Shown here: positions 1 to 7,543 of the stretch, one piece after another
Layout of the letters: the number at the start of each line of letters is the position of its first letter
How positions within the stretch are numbered: position 1 is the stretch's first letter
DNA from: JBPOFM01 sp041391925
GTDB lineage: Bacteria; Bacteroidota; Bacteroidia; Flavobacteriales; Flavobacteriaceae
DNA length: 64,000 nucleotides
Assembly (NCBI GenBank): GCA_041391925.1
Contig: JAWKNA010000003.1
Coordinates: 124,001 to 188,000 of the forward strand
Direction: 5' to 3'
The notes under the pieces: model-generated
Told to the model about the DNA's origin: nothing
The model's database searches: none
Seen by the model: the letters and a program-made list of their open reading frames with translations, nothing else
Program-made: the position numbers and the translations under genes

Positions 1-113
1 TTAAGACCTGTATCGGTTTCAATAGTAGTTGTCACCAAGAAAAATATAAGAAGTAAGAAGGCTATATCAGCCATTGAGCCTGCATTAACTTCAGGTGCTG
101 CTCTCTTTGCCAT
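1..113 (-). CDS. exbD: ExbD-type biopolymer transporter, N-terminal part
   Basis: This is the start of a gene that runs off the left edge, so only the first 37 codons are visible. The product begins MAKRAAPEVNAGSMADIAFL and continues into a hydrophobic segment (LLLIFFLVTTTIETDTGL). This matches the N-terminal cytoplasmic tail and single membrane helix of ExbD/TolR proteins, including the aspartate at the start of the helix that takes part in proton translocation in this family. ExbD works with ExbB and TonB to energise outer-membrane transport. It lies 5 nt downstream of the membrane protein at 119-538 and probably belongs to the same operon as exbB. Confidence 0.85.
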   Translation of the reverse strand, partial: MAKRAAPEVNAGSMADIAFLLLIFFLVTTTIETDTGL

Positions 114-118
114 ACGCT

Positions 119-538
119 TTATTTATTAAACATTTTTTTTGCACTTGATACCAACATTGCCACAATAGCTCCAGCCATCAGGATATAAAATGCATATAAC
201 CCAGCGCCTACATTTTTTGAAACACCTTCAGTTATACCCAGACCTTTTTCATTAAAAGGTTTTAAGTTTAAATCTGTGCCCGAAGAAATCACATATGATA
301 TAACGATTACACCCAAAAACAATCCCAATGATATCAAGGTTTTTTTGATATTTCCTGCGAAAAGGCCTTTTAGGACATAAATCAACACTAAGGCAATAAT
401 TATAAAAAGTACTACATATGTAAGATAAAATATGAAGTCAATAACACCTTCGTTCCCGACCATAATCATTACCGCCAATACGCAGGCAATGATTCCCAAT
501 CCAAAGGCTAAATACTTAAGAAGTTTATATAAATCCAT
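119..538 (-). CDS. Four-helix membrane protein between exbB and exbD
   Basis: A 139-residue, very hydrophobic protein with about four membrane segments (roughly residues 8-28, 33-57, 66-86 and 113-132). It has no cysteine motif or enzymatic signature. Its place between exbB (24 nt upstream) and exbD (5 nt downstream) on the same strand suggests an accessory part of the proton-channel complex. I associate small membrane proteins at this position with flavobacterial exb operons but cannot name a family. The function is unknown. Confidence 0.75.
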   Translation of the reverse strand: MDLYKLLKYLAFGLGIIACVLAVMIMVGNEGVIDFIFYLTYVVLFIIIALVLIYVLKGLFAGNIKKTLISLGLFLGVIVISYVISSGTDLNLKPFNEKGLGITEGVSKNVGAGLYAFYILMAGAIVAMLVSSAKKMFNK

Positions 539-562
539 TCTCTTTTGTTTTTTTATTGCTTT

Positions 563-1342
563 CTATCTCTTGTGTCTTATCAACAAGTCCATTAATGTGA
601 TGGATGCATCTTCCATATCGTTAACGATACTGTCAATTTTGGCAATGATGTAATTGTAAAATACTTGAAGTATCATGGCTACAATCAAACCGAATACAGT
701 AGTTAAAAGCGCCACTTTAATACCTCCCGCTACTAATGATGGTTGCATGTCGCCAGCCGCTTCGATTTTATCAAATGCTATGATCATCCCTATTACTGTA
801 CCCAAGAAACCAAGCATTGGAGCCAAGGCAATGAATAAGGATATCCATGACACATTTTTCTCTAATTGTCCCATCTGGACTCCTCCGTAGGCTATAACTG
901 CCTTTTCAACGGCGTCAAGACCTTCGTCAGTCCTGTCCAGACCTTGATAGTAGATGGATGCAACTGGACCTTTGGTGTTACGACAAACTTCTTTAGCTGC
1001 TTCAATTCCTCCTGAATTCAAAGCGTCTTCAACATCTTGAGTCAATTTTTTTGTATTGGTCGTAGATAAGTTCAAAAAGATAATTCTCTCAATAGCAATA
1101 GCCAATCCAAGAATCAAACATAACAATACAATACCCATGAAGCCAGGCCCACCTTCAATAAAACGCTTTTTTAATTCTTGATGAAAGCCAAGTTCCGGCT
1201 GCGCTGGAACATCATTAGTATCATCTTGAGTTAAAGTTGCAACTGTTGTTGCCGTTGATGCTGTGTATGCAGTAGTTGTTGCAGTTACAGTTCCGAAAGC
1301 CATGATACCTGCTATGGCAAGGATAGAAAATAGTCTTTTCAT
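563..1342 (-). CDS. exbB: MotA/TolQ/ExbB family proton channel
   Basis: 259 residues. A hydrophobic N-terminal segment (about 1-25) is followed by a Thr/Ala-rich periplasmic linker, then three helices typical of ExbB/TolQ: about 66-92, 165-190 and 205-235. The sequence around residues 170-190 (LAPMLGFLGTVIGMI) is the classic MotA_ExbB signature. The protein forms the inner-membrane proton channel that powers TonB or a gliding/secretion motor. It is the first gene of a minus-strand operon with the 139-aa membrane protein and exbD. The long N-terminal extension before helix 1 is usual in Bacteroidota members. Confidence 0.93.
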   Translation of the reverse strand: MKRLFSILAIAGIMAFGTVTATTTAYTASTATTVATLTQDDTNDVPAQPELGFHQELKKRFIEGGPGFMGIVLLCLILGLAIAIERIIFLNLSTTNTKKLTQDVEDALNSGGIEAAKEVCRNTKGPVASIYYQGLDRTDEGLDAVEKAVIAYGGVQMGQLEKNVSWISLFIALAPMLGFLGTVIGMIIAFDKIEAAGDMQPSLVAGGIKVALLTTVFGLIVAMILQVFYNYIIAKIDSIVNDMEDASITLMDLLIRHKR

Positions 1343-1505
1343 TGTTCTTGATCTTAATTTTATTAGTTAATGTGTTAAAGATATAAAAAAATTGTAATTA
1401 AAAAATAAAAAACACAGAAGAGAATTTGGTATTAACTTTTGTTTAAGCCTTTAAATACCTCAATTCTACGTTAAAGGAATTTGAATTTATGTTCTTAATC
1501 TTTTG

Positions 1506-1593
1506 CAGAGAGGAAGGGATTCGAACCCTCGATACCCTTTTGGGGTATACACACTTTCCAGGCGTGCGCCTTCGACCACTCGGCCACCTCTCT
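1506..1593 (-). tRNA. tRNA-Ser (anticodon GGA)
   Basis: An 88-nt class II tRNA on the minus strand. The acceptor stem AGAGAGG pairs with CCTCTCT, with discriminator G. The anticodon stem CACGC/GTGTG closes the loop CTGGAAA with anticodon GGA. The long variable arm (about TATACCCCAAAAGGGTAT) and the T arm GAGGG-TTCGAAT-CCCTT are clear. A long variable arm together with G73 fits serine. CCA is not encoded. Confidence 0.96.
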
Positions 1594-1659
1594 ATTTTTT
1601 GAATTTGAACGCCAAATAACGAAAAAACTTTTAGCGCAAAAAAATTTTGAACGTTAATT

Positions 1660-2691
1660 TTAGGACATTTCTCCTCTTAAAGAAGTTTCAAATATGGTTT
1701 TGAATGTTTTAGACGAAATTTTTTCACCTAACAAATACATCAGTTTAGCAATTGCTGCTTCTGTGGTAATGTCTTTTCCGGAAATAAGCCCCAATGCCTT
1801 GAGTTGAGAACTTGTTTCGTACTGCCCCATGATGACACTTCCGCCAGAACACTGAGTAACATTAATGATAGGTAACCCTTTCTTGATAGTTTGCTTCATC
1901 AAGCCTAAAAACCATGGTTCGGTAGTGGTATTACCCGCTCCATAAGTTTCCAAAATAATCCCCTTAAGATTGGGCGTTTTCAATATACTTTCTAAAACAG
2001 TCCTCGAAATTCCCGGAAACAGTTTTATCAAAGCAATATTGGTATCAAATATCTTGTGGACCTTCAATTTTTTTCTGCTATTTGGTTGTAACAAATATTC
2101 CTTTGAAATTTTCAAGTGTACACCAGACTCAGCCAAACAAGGGTAGTTTAAAGATTCAAACGCTTCAAAATGCTCCGCATTAATTTTTGTAGTTCTGTTG
2201 CCTCTGTAGAGTTTATATTCAAAATAGAGGCCTACTTCTTTAATGACGGGCTTCCCATTTTGGTGTTGAGAAGCCATTTGTATGGAAGTAATCAGATTTT
2301 CTTTGGCGTCTGTTCTCAAATCACCAATAGGTAGTTGAGACCCTGTGAAAATGACGGGCTTTGACAAATTTTCAAGCATAAAGCTTAATGCCGATGCGGA
2401 ATAACTCATTGTGTCACTTCCATGCAACACCACAAAACCATCAAATGAGTCATAGTTGGATTCGATAATTTCAGCAATTTGAATCCAATAATCCGGATTC
2501 ATGTTAGATGAATCGATAGGGTTTTTAAAAGAAATTGTTGTGATTTCACAATCCAGCAATTTCAATTCAGGAATTTTCTTTAAGAGATTATTAAAATCAA
2601 AAGCCTTTAAAACTCCAGAATTTGGATCAATGATCATACCGATGGTACCTCCAGTATAAATCAACAAAATGTTTGGGTGCGAATTTTGCAT
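1660..2691 (-). CDS. ansA: Type I L-asparaginase
   Basis: 343 residues, the usual length for cytoplasmic type I asparaginase. It hydrolyses asparagine to aspartate and ammonia. The first active-site threonine lies in TGGTIGM (about 13-19) and the second in HGSDTMS (about residues 89-95). A glycine-rich C-terminal segment (TYGAGNTT) matches the second domain. There is no signal peptide, which supports a cytosolic enzyme. The ATG lies 2 nt after the stop of tatD on the same strand, so the two are probably cotranscribed with tatD first. Confidence 0.93.
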   Translation of the reverse strand: MQNSHPNILLIYTGGTIGMIIDPNSGVLKAFDFNNLLKKIPELKLLDCEITTISFKNPIDSSNMNPDYWIQIAEIIESNYDSFDGFVVLHGSDTMSYSASALSFMLENLSKPVIFTGSQLPIGDLRTDAKENLITSIQMASQHQNGKPVIKEVGLYFEYKLYRGNRTTKINAEHFEAFESLNYPCLAESGVHLKISKEYLLQPNSRKKLKVHKIFDTNIALIKLFPGISRTVLESILKTPNLKGIILETYGAGNTTTEPWFLGLMKQTIKKGLPIINVTQCSGGSVIMGQYETSSQLKALGLISGKDITTEAAIAKLMYLLGEKISSKTFKTIFETSLRGEMS

Positions 2692-2693
2692 AC

Positions 2694-3461
2694 CTATATA
2701 TTAAAGACGTCTTTGGAGTTTTGAGTGGTAATGTCGGCAATTTTTTCTTCGGAAAGCCCATAGAGTTCGGATAGTTTTTCCAACACCTTTATTATATAGG
2801 AACTTTCGTTTCTTTTTCCGCGATACGGTTTTGGTGCCAAATAAGGAGAATCCGTTTCCAAAACAATATGCTTTAAATCAATTTGATTCAAAAATTGGTC
2901 TAATCCGCCATTCTTAAAGGTCACCACACCTCCTATTCCCAATTTCATATTAAAGGATATTGCCTTTTTAGCTTGCTCTAAATTGCCAGTGAAACAATGG
3001 AAGATTCCAAATAAACCATCATCTTTTTCTTTCTCAAGTACTTCGAAAATTTCATCAAAAGCGTCTCTACAATGGATGACAATTGGAAGTTGGTATTTTT
3101 TGGCCAATCTAATTTGATGCCTAAACGCTTCAATTTGAATGGGAAGTGTACTTTTGTCCCAATATAAATCGAGTCCTATTTCCCCAATGGCAAAAAATTT
3201 TCGTTCTTTCAACATTTCCTCTACATGGTTCAACTCTTCTTTATAATTTTCCTTAACATGTGTAGGATGCAACCCCATCATTAAAAAAATATTGTCGGGA
3301 AAATCTGCTTCCAACTCTAACATGGAATCGGTATACGTTGAGTCGATGGCTGGAATAAAAAATCGTGAAACATTTTTGTCAATGGCACGACGAATCATGT
3401 CCTTTCTGTCTTCATCAAATGCTTCACTATATAAATGCGTATGGGTATCGGTAACAATCAT
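2694..3461 (-). CDS. tatD: TatD family metal-dependent hydrolase
   Basis: 255 residues, a full-length TatD-type TIM barrel. The metal ligands can be followed in order: THTHLY near the N-terminus, GLHPTH, EIGLDLYW (about 98), VIHCRDA, FHCFTGN and LETDSPYLAPKPYRG. Family members are Mg-dependent 3'-5' exonucleases or deoxyribonucleases with roles in DNA repair and quality control. Which activity applies here cannot be told from sequence. The gene is upstream of and nearly abuts ansA. Confidence 0.93.
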   Translation of the reverse strand: MIVTDTHTHLYSEAFDEDRKDMIRRAIDKNVSRFFIPAIDSTYTDSMLELEADFPDNIFLMMGLHPTHVKENYKEELNHVEEMLKERKFFAIGEIGLDLYWDKSTLPIQIEAFRHQIRLAKKYQLPIVIHCRDAFDEIFEVLEKEKDDGLFGIFHCFTGNLEQAKKAISFNMKLGIGGVVTFKNGGLDQFLNQIDLKHIVLETDSPYLAPKPYRGKRNESSYIIKVLEKLSELYGLSEEKIADITTQNSKDVFNI

Positions 3462-3502
3462 TTTACAAAATTAATCGTTTTATATTTGTAGAAACATAAA
3501 AC

Positions 3503-3943
3503 ATGACAACATTAAAAGATTTCCTTCTTGAAAAAGGCTATACAAAAATAAAGTTAGTTTTGACCAAGACCAATCATTTTGAAATAAAGGCAACCGTCAA
3601 TGGGGTGAAAGGCTTATTTATTTTAGATACAGGAGCTTCAAGTTCTTGTGTGGGCTTTGAAGCCATAGAAACGTTTAAACTTAAAGCAAAAGACAGTGAA
3701 ATAAAGGCCGCTGGAGCTGGAGCTATAGATATGCTCACCCAAATAGCAAAGAAAAACAAAATAAAAATCGGGAAATGGAAAAAGGATAGGGTCGCATTGA
3801 TTTTATTTAATTTGACGCATGTCAATTCTGCTCTCAAGTCCCACAACGCGAAACCAGTCGATGGAATTATAGGTGCGGACATTTTGAAAAAGGCCAAAGC
3901 CATTATCGATTATGATAAAAAATATTTATACCTAAAATTGTAG
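3503..3943 (+). CDS. Retropepsin-like aspartic protease domain protein
   Basis: A 146-residue single-domain protein. Residues 38-48 read LFILDTGASSS, the catalytic DTGA signature of retroviral-type (clan AA) aspartic proteases. A second half-repeat contains GIIGADIL, matching the hydrophobic-hydrophobic-Gly motif of these folds. Retropepsins have one Asp per chain, so the active enzyme would be a dimer. There is no signal peptide or membrane helix. The physiological substrate is unknown. It is transcribed divergently from tatD and precedes the LuxR-type regulator. Confidence 0.8.
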   Translation: MTTLKDFLLEKGYTKIKLVLTKTNHFEIKATVNGVKGLFILDTGASSSCVGFEAIETFKLKAKDSEIKAAGAGAIDMLTQIAKKNKIKIGKWKKDRVALILFNLTHVNSALKSHNAKPVDGIIGADILKKAKAIIDYDKKYLYLKL

Positions 3944-4010
3944 TCTTATTCTTTATCCATTGACGTAAAGTAACTATCTTTATAGACTCAACCCTCATAT
4001 TAATAGCAGC

Positions 4011-4646
4011 ATGCATACTTCTATCATTATAGCAGATGACCATCCTCTCATACTCAAAGGTCTTAACGATTTTTTACAGGAAAAGCAATACAACGTTTTG
4101 GGAAGTGCCGTCAATGGCAAGGATGCATTACAGCTTATCAAAGACCATGAACCAGATATCGCCATTTTGGATATTCGCATGCCTTTTTTAACAGGGTTGG
4201 AAATTGCAAAAATCTGTCTTGAACAAAATTTATCTACAAAAATTATTCTTATCACATTTGAAAAGGATGAAGCTGTTTACAAACAAGCAAAGGAATTGCA
4301 CATTTATGGCTATGTTTTGAAGGAGTTTGCTTTAGTGGAATTGGAAAATTGCATTTCAAATGTTTTGAATGGCAAACGCTATTTTAGTCCAGAATTGATT
4401 CAATATCTTGAAATCGATGAAGCACCTGAAGAACTTGAATTGTTGACACCTGCCGAAAAAAGGGTTCTAAAATTGATTGGACAAAATAAAACCGCTAAAG
4501 AAATTGGAACTCTTCTGTTTGTTTCTGATAGGACCGTTGAAAAACACAAAAGCCATATCATTAAAAAACTCGATTTGGAACCCAAAGGAAATAGTTTGGC
4601 ACTCTATGCCAAAGAAAATGAAGGATTTTTGAGCAAAAATACGTAG
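4011..4646 (+). CDS. LuxR/NarL-type response regulator, orphan
   Basis: 211 residues. The N-terminal receiver domain has the acidic pair D9/D10, the phospho-acceptor D54 (ILDIRMPF) and the conserved Lys in YVLKEF near residue 106. The C-terminal LuxR-type HTH covers about 142-205 (LTPAEKRVLKLIGQNKTAKEI, then the recognition helix SDRTVEKHKSHI). No histidine kinase is adjacent. The last codons, including the TAG stop, lie inside the first of three 20-bp palindromes that precede short transcription units downstream. This makes the regulator the obvious candidate to bind those palindromes; that link is inference. Confidence 0.92.
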   Translation: MHTSIIIADDHPLILKGLNDFLQEKQYNVLGSAVNGKDALQLIKDHEPDIAILDIRMPFLTGLEIAKICLEQNLSTKIILITFEKDEAVYKQAKELHIYGYVLKEFALVELENCISNVLNGKRYFSPELIQYLEIDEAPEELELLTPAEKRVLKLIGQNKTAKEIGTLLFVSDRTVEKHKSHIIKKLDLEPKGNSLALYAKENEGFLSKNT

Positions 4647-4657
4647 TTCTACGTATT
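4638..4657. promoter_or_regulatory. Palindromic operator, copy 1
   Basis: A perfect 9-bp inverted repeat AATACGTAG-TT-CTACGTATT. Its final TT forms the first bases of the -33 TTG (4656-4658). Twenty nucleotides later comes a -7 element GATATTTG (4679-4686), predicting transcription from about 4693. It overlaps the stop codon of the LuxR-type regulator. A palindrome directly upstream of -33 fits a class II activator site. Confidence 0.8.
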
Positions 4658-4692
4658 GTTTGATGTTTGATAAATCCTGATATTTGTAATGC

Positions 4693-4948
4693 TATTAATC
4701 AATTTCCTTTTAGGGAAAATTAAAGCTCTGGATTGTCATTGATTCAGAGCTTTTACCTAAAAGGTTACAAACTTCAAAAATCATGAAATCCAAAATCAGT
4801 CTCATCAACACACTTTTTATAATGGGATTAATCATCAGCTCCATTCTTGTCATTTCAATGAATATTCTTGTTAATTTTTTTTAGTTAGTTAGTTTAGTTT
4901 TATTAAGTGAAAAAGCGCAATCTGGATTTCAGATTGCGCTTTTTTATG
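4693..4948 (+). ncRNA. Short transcription unit 1 with nested leader hairpin and terminator
   Basis: The predicted transcript starts near the shared motif TGCTATTAAT (4690-4699). The leader folds into a nested stem: CCTTTTAGG (4706-4714) pairs with CCTAAAAGG (4756-4764), enclosing AAAGCTCTG (4722-4730) with CAGAGCTTT (4745-4753). The 33-codon micropeptide gene follows at 4783. The unit ends at a strong terminator: a 14-bp stem AAAAGCGCAATCTG (4911-4924) with its complement (4930-4943) and a T run. Confidence 0.6.
4783..4884 (+). CDS. 33-residue single-helix membrane micropeptide, copy A
   Basis: This ORF starts at ATG and encodes MKSKISLINTLFIMGLIISS followed by ILVISMNILVNFF. It has a short basic N-terminus, then one hydrophobic helix ending in two phenylalanines before the stop. 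It is a close paralogue of the 35-residue peptide at 5281-5388: both share the pattern NxLxIxGLIISxILxIxxNIxVxFF. The conservation of protein sequence in two separate cassettes, each with the same promoter and leader hairpin, is what argues for real translation. A toxin-like or membrane-signalling role is possible but unproven. Confidence 0.6.
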   Translation: MKSKISLINTLFIMGLIISSILVISMNILVNFF

Positions 4949-4973
4949 CAAAAACAATTGATTTTGGCCAAAA

Positions 4974-4993
4974 AATACGTAGAACTACGTATT
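4974..4993. promoter_or_regulatory. Palindromic operator, copy 2
   Basis: AATACGTAG-AA-CTACGTATT, a perfect 9-bp inverted repeat. The -33 TTG is at 4992-4994 and the -7 GATATTTG at 5015-5022, with the same 20-nt spacer as copy 1. It drives the second short unit. Confidence 0.8.
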
Positions 4994-5027
4994 GTTTGGT
5001 ATTATTATAACCTCGATATTTGTAATG

Positions 5028-5100
5028 CTATTAATTCTTAGGGGGATTATTTATACTTAAAGGCTCTGGATATATCTTATCTGGAGCTTTTTCTTTTTAA
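5028..5100 (+). ncRNA. Candidate small RNA of about 70 nt (unit 2)
   Basis: From the predicted start near TGCTATTAAT (5026-5035), the transcript contains TTAGGGGGATTATT and then a 14-bp hairpin allowing G-U pairs. Its arms are AAAGGCTCTGGATA (5059-5072) and TATCTGGAGCTTTT (5078-5091), followed by TTTTTCTTTTT. No start codon with a useful reading frame lies between promoter and terminator, so this looks like a free-standing small RNA. It is related to the leaders of units 1 and 3, which carry the same GCTCTGGA stem sequence. Confidence 0.6.
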
Positions 5101-5124
5101 ACAATACTATGTAGAAAATCAAAA

Positions 5125-5144
5125 AATACGTAGAACTACGTATT
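5125..5144. promoter_or_regulatory. Palindromic operator, copy 3
   Basis: AATACGTAG-AA-CTACGTATT, identical to copy 2. The -33 TTG is at 5143-5145 and the -7-like GAAATTTA at 5166-5173, again with a 20-nt spacer. The weaker -7 suggests stronger dependence on an activator. Confidence 0.78.
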
Positions 5145-5179
5145 GTTTGGTATTGTTTTAAACCCGAAATTTACAGTGC

Positions 5180-5410
5180 TATTAATTTAGTTAATTATTA
5201 GGGTAATTATTTTAGAAAGCTCTGGATTGTCATAATTCAGGGCTTTTTATTGACAATCCATATCAATACCTGATTTTAATATGAGAACGAAAAACAAATT
5301 GAAACTTACTAACCAACTCCTCATAGTCGGGTTAATCATAAGCGCCATATTAATTATAACCGCAAATATTATTGTTATCTTTTTTTAAAAAAGTGATTTC
5401 ATTTTTTGTT
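5180..5410 (+). ncRNA. Short transcription unit 3 with alternative leader structures
   Basis: It starts near TGCTATTAAT (5177-5186) and continues TTTAGTTAATTATTAGGGTAA. A hairpin AAAGCTCTG (5216-5224) with CAGGGCTTT (5238-5246) is followed by TTTT, like a terminator. Its loop sequence GGATTGTCA (5224-5232) is perfectly complementary to TGACAATCC (5251-5259), so a pseudoknot or a competing antiterminator pairing can form. The 35-codon micropeptide gene begins at 5281. A weak terminator-like hairpin follows its stop (about 5387-5410). Confidence 0.55.
5281..5388 (+). CDS. 35-residue single-helix membrane micropeptide, copy B
   Basis: Encodes MRTKNKLKLTNQLLIVGLII followed by SAILIITANIIVIFF. 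It has a basic N-terminus with four Lys and one Arg, and one hydrophobic helix ending in FF. It aligns without gaps over about 31 residues with the peptide at 4783-4884. It is the only reading frame in the third palindrome-controlled unit. No named family is recognised. Confidence 0.6.
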   Translation: MRTKNKLKLTNQLLIVGLIISAILIITANIIVIFF

Positions 5411-5417
5411 GCCCACT

Positions 5418-5876
5418 CTAGTATGGTATGATTTTCTTAATTACGTGCGTCACAATGCCCCAAATCTGGAAGTTGTTATCTTCAGTGACTTGTATCGGTT
5501 CATAGGCTGGGTTTGCAGGCATCAGAAATACACCTTGCTTACTGACCTGCAATCTTTTTACTGTGAATTCTCCATCTATAAAACATACAGCAATTGAATT
5601 GTGTTGTGGGTCCAAGCTTTTGTCCACCACCAATAAATCACCATCATCCAAACCCGCACCAACCATCGATTGTCCACTCACTTTGGCATAAAATGTTGAT
5701 TCCTTATTTTTTACCAGAACCTTGTCAAGACTTATTTTGTTGTCTCTAAAATCATCAGCAGGCGATGGAAAACCAGCCGAAATACCTGTTTGGGCCAACA
5801 CGATATCCAAACTTTGATTTTCATCGGGAGCGAAAAACTCCAAGGCATTTTTTGGTGTTAAGAATTTTAATGACAT
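5418..5876 (-). CDS. umuD: UmuD-like S24 peptidase, SOS mutagenesis subunit
   Basis: 152 residues. UmuD cleaves itself and the processed form joins UmuC to make error-prone DNA polymerase V. The self-cleavage site Ala34-Gly35 (ISAGFPSPADDF), the nucleophile Ser70 (SGQSMVGAG) and the general base Lys107 (FTVKRL) are all present. The start codon overlaps the end of umuC by 10 nt. In this operon umuC comes first and umuD second, the reverse of the order in E. coli. No LexA-type box is evident to me. Confidence 0.93.
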   Translation of the reverse strand: MSLKFLTPKNALEFFAPDENQSLDIVLAQTGISAGFPSPADDFRDNKISLDKVLVKNKESTFYAKVSGQSMVGAGLDDGDLLVVDKSLDPQHNSIAVCFIDGEFTVKRLQVSKQGVFLMPANPAYEPIQVTEDNNFQIWGIVTHVIKKIIPY

Positions 5877-7129
5877 TTTACAGTGAGTATTTCGTTAATG
5901 TTTGTTGTGTATTTTAAAGATAACCGTTCTTGGCGCATTTTCCAAGTACGTTTCAAATCTTGGTTGCCCAATTTTATTTTTGCAGCTTCATATTTTTTGT
6001 TCATGGCATCGATGCGCTGCATCAAGGGTTTGTGCTTAGGGTTTTCATGTTGAAATAAATCGAGTTGATAATTATCGTTTGGTACCAATCCCGTAACAAT
6101 AACTCCAGCTCGTTTGTATTTGATGCCTTCCCTAAAGATTTCTGCAACTGCTTTCACAGCACATTCACTAATGATCAATGAAGAATCTGTTGGGTAATGT
6201 AAACTCACCATTCGGCTTGTGTTGTGTTGGGGTAAATCTTTTTTATGTCTATCACTACTCAATAGAACAATAATGGCATGACAACTCGATTGCTGTTTTC
6301 GTAATTTTTCGGCACAGCTAGTGGCAAAAGTCGACACACGCTCTTTAATATTTTCTATGTCAGAATATGTATATTCAAAACTACGAGTGGTGGCAATGGA
6401 ACGTTTGGGCTCTTTATAATCCAATTCCAAAGTTGGGATGCCCTCAAGGTCTTTTTTGAGTTTCCATTCGGTAATGGAAAAATTCTTGCGAATCCAGTCA
6501 TCCGATAATTGAACAAAATCGAAAGCTGTTTTGCAATTTTTTGCCTTCAATCGTTTTTGAAGTCCATAACCAATGCCCCAAACACTCTCTATTTTCAGCC
6601 ACTTTAAGGCTTTCAGTCGTTTTTCTTCCGAATCAATGACATAGACACCATGGGTTTCTTTTGGGAATTTTCGAGCTATTTTATTGGCTACCTTGGATAG
6701 TGCTTTTGTAGGCGCAATGCCCACACATGTTGGGATGCCTGTCCACTTGAGTACGCGACCTCGCATCTGAAGCCCGTAATCTCTAAAATCGTACTTATCA
6801 AAGCCTTTAAATTGCAAGAACGCTTCATCAATACTGTACACCTCAATATCTGGTGTGAACTGCTCCAAAATACGCATCACACGCTCGCTCATATCACCAT
6901 ATAAGGAATAATTGGATGAAAACACTTGGATGTTATGCTCTTTAAAAAACGTTTCGTACTTAAAGGCAGGAGCTCCCATGGGCAAACCCACAGCTTTGGC
7001 TTCGTCACTGCGTGAGATGACACAACCATCATTATTGGACAAAACAGCTATTGGTTTGTGGTTAAATTGTGGTTGAAAAACGCGCTCACAGGAGGCATAA
7101 AAATTGTTGCAATCGACAAGTGCGAACAT
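5867..7129 (-). CDS. umuC: UmuC-like Y-family DNA polymerase
   Basis: 420 residues, the usual UmuC length. The N-terminal palm motif ALVDCNNFYASCERVF supplies the first catalytic Asp and steric-gate region; YSIDEAFLQF (about 100-110) supplies the second acidic pair. The central helix-hairpin-helix region and C-terminal little-finger domain follow. It performs translesion synthesis together with UmuD. It is first in a two-gene minus-strand operon and overlaps umuD by 10 nt. Confidence 0.94.
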   Translation of the reverse strand: MFALVDCNNFYASCERVFQPQFNHKPIAVLSNNDGCVISRSDEAKAVGLPMGAPAFKYETFFKEHNIQVFSSNYSLYGDMSERVMRILEQFTPDIEVYSIDEAFLQFKGFDKYDFRDYGLQMRGRVLKWTGIPTCVGIAPTKALSKVANKIARKFPKETHGVYVIDSEEKRLKALKWLKIESVWGIGYGLQKRLKAKNCKTAFDFVQLSDDWIRKNFSITEWKLKKDLEGIPTLELDYKEPKRSIATTRSFEYTYSDIENIKERVSTFATSCAEKLRKQQSSCHAIIVLLSSDRHKKDLPQHNTSRMVSLHYPTDSSLIISECAVKAVAEIFREGIKYKRAGVIVTGLVPNDNYQLDLFQHENPKHKPLMQRIDAMNKKYEAAKIKLGNQDLKRTWKMRQERLSLKYTTNINEILTVKCH

Positions 7130-7420
7130 GGTATAAAATTAGTTTAAAAGGTTTGAATAAAACACTTTTTGGGGTTACATAATGTGTTAAATTTTTATTT
7201 GACGGCTAAAATTTCCACTGGCTCTGAAACACTCCCAAAATACCTTTTTCGGATTTTCAGGCCGAGATTTGAGTTTGCGCTTTCTGCAAGTGTAGTCACT
7301 TGGATGATTCCAATGATATTGTGTTGAAAGTCATTTATCTAAAACTATTGGGTCAGGGTAAAAAAAATTTAACTCTAAATTATATAAATTACACTATGAA
7401 CCTCTTATATTCGTTGTAGG
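7130..7420. other. Gene-free stretch upstream of umuC
   Basis: No supported gene. It should contain the umuC promoter on the minus strand. A minus-strand open stretch near 7200-7320 (ending SVSEPVEILAVK) has no ATG and no recognisable homology. Confidence 0.5.
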
Positions 7421-7526
7421 TTTGCGTAAGGGATTGCAGCGGCATCCTTTAGGGCTTTTTTTAAAGCCCTAAAAGATATAGCGGAAAGCCCGACCAACCC
7501 GATAGTCATCGGGTTGGTAACGCCCA
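7421..7526 (+). ncRNA. Structured leader element upstream of the dCMP deaminase gene
   Basis: Two perfect hairpins in a GC-rich island within AT-rich DNA. TTTAGGGCTTT (7448-7458) pairs with AAAGCCCTAAA (7463-7473) around a TTTT loop. CCAACCCGAT (7494-7503) pairs with ATCGGGTTGG (7508-7517) around AGTC. Flanking words AAGGGATTGCAGCGGCATCC and AGATATAGCGGAAAGCCCGA resemble an intergenic element I associate with other flavobacterial genomes, but I cannot name it. It ends about 20 nt before the ATG at 7544, so it is probably part of that mRNA leader. Confidence 0.5.
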
Positions 7527-7543
7527 ATACTTAAAAACAGTTA

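Noticed and set aside
7200..7320. Minus-strand open stretch ending SVSEPVEILAVK upstream of umuC
   Set aside because: About 42 codons with no ATG, no promoter and no recognisable family. It could be a gene remnant but cannot be supported.
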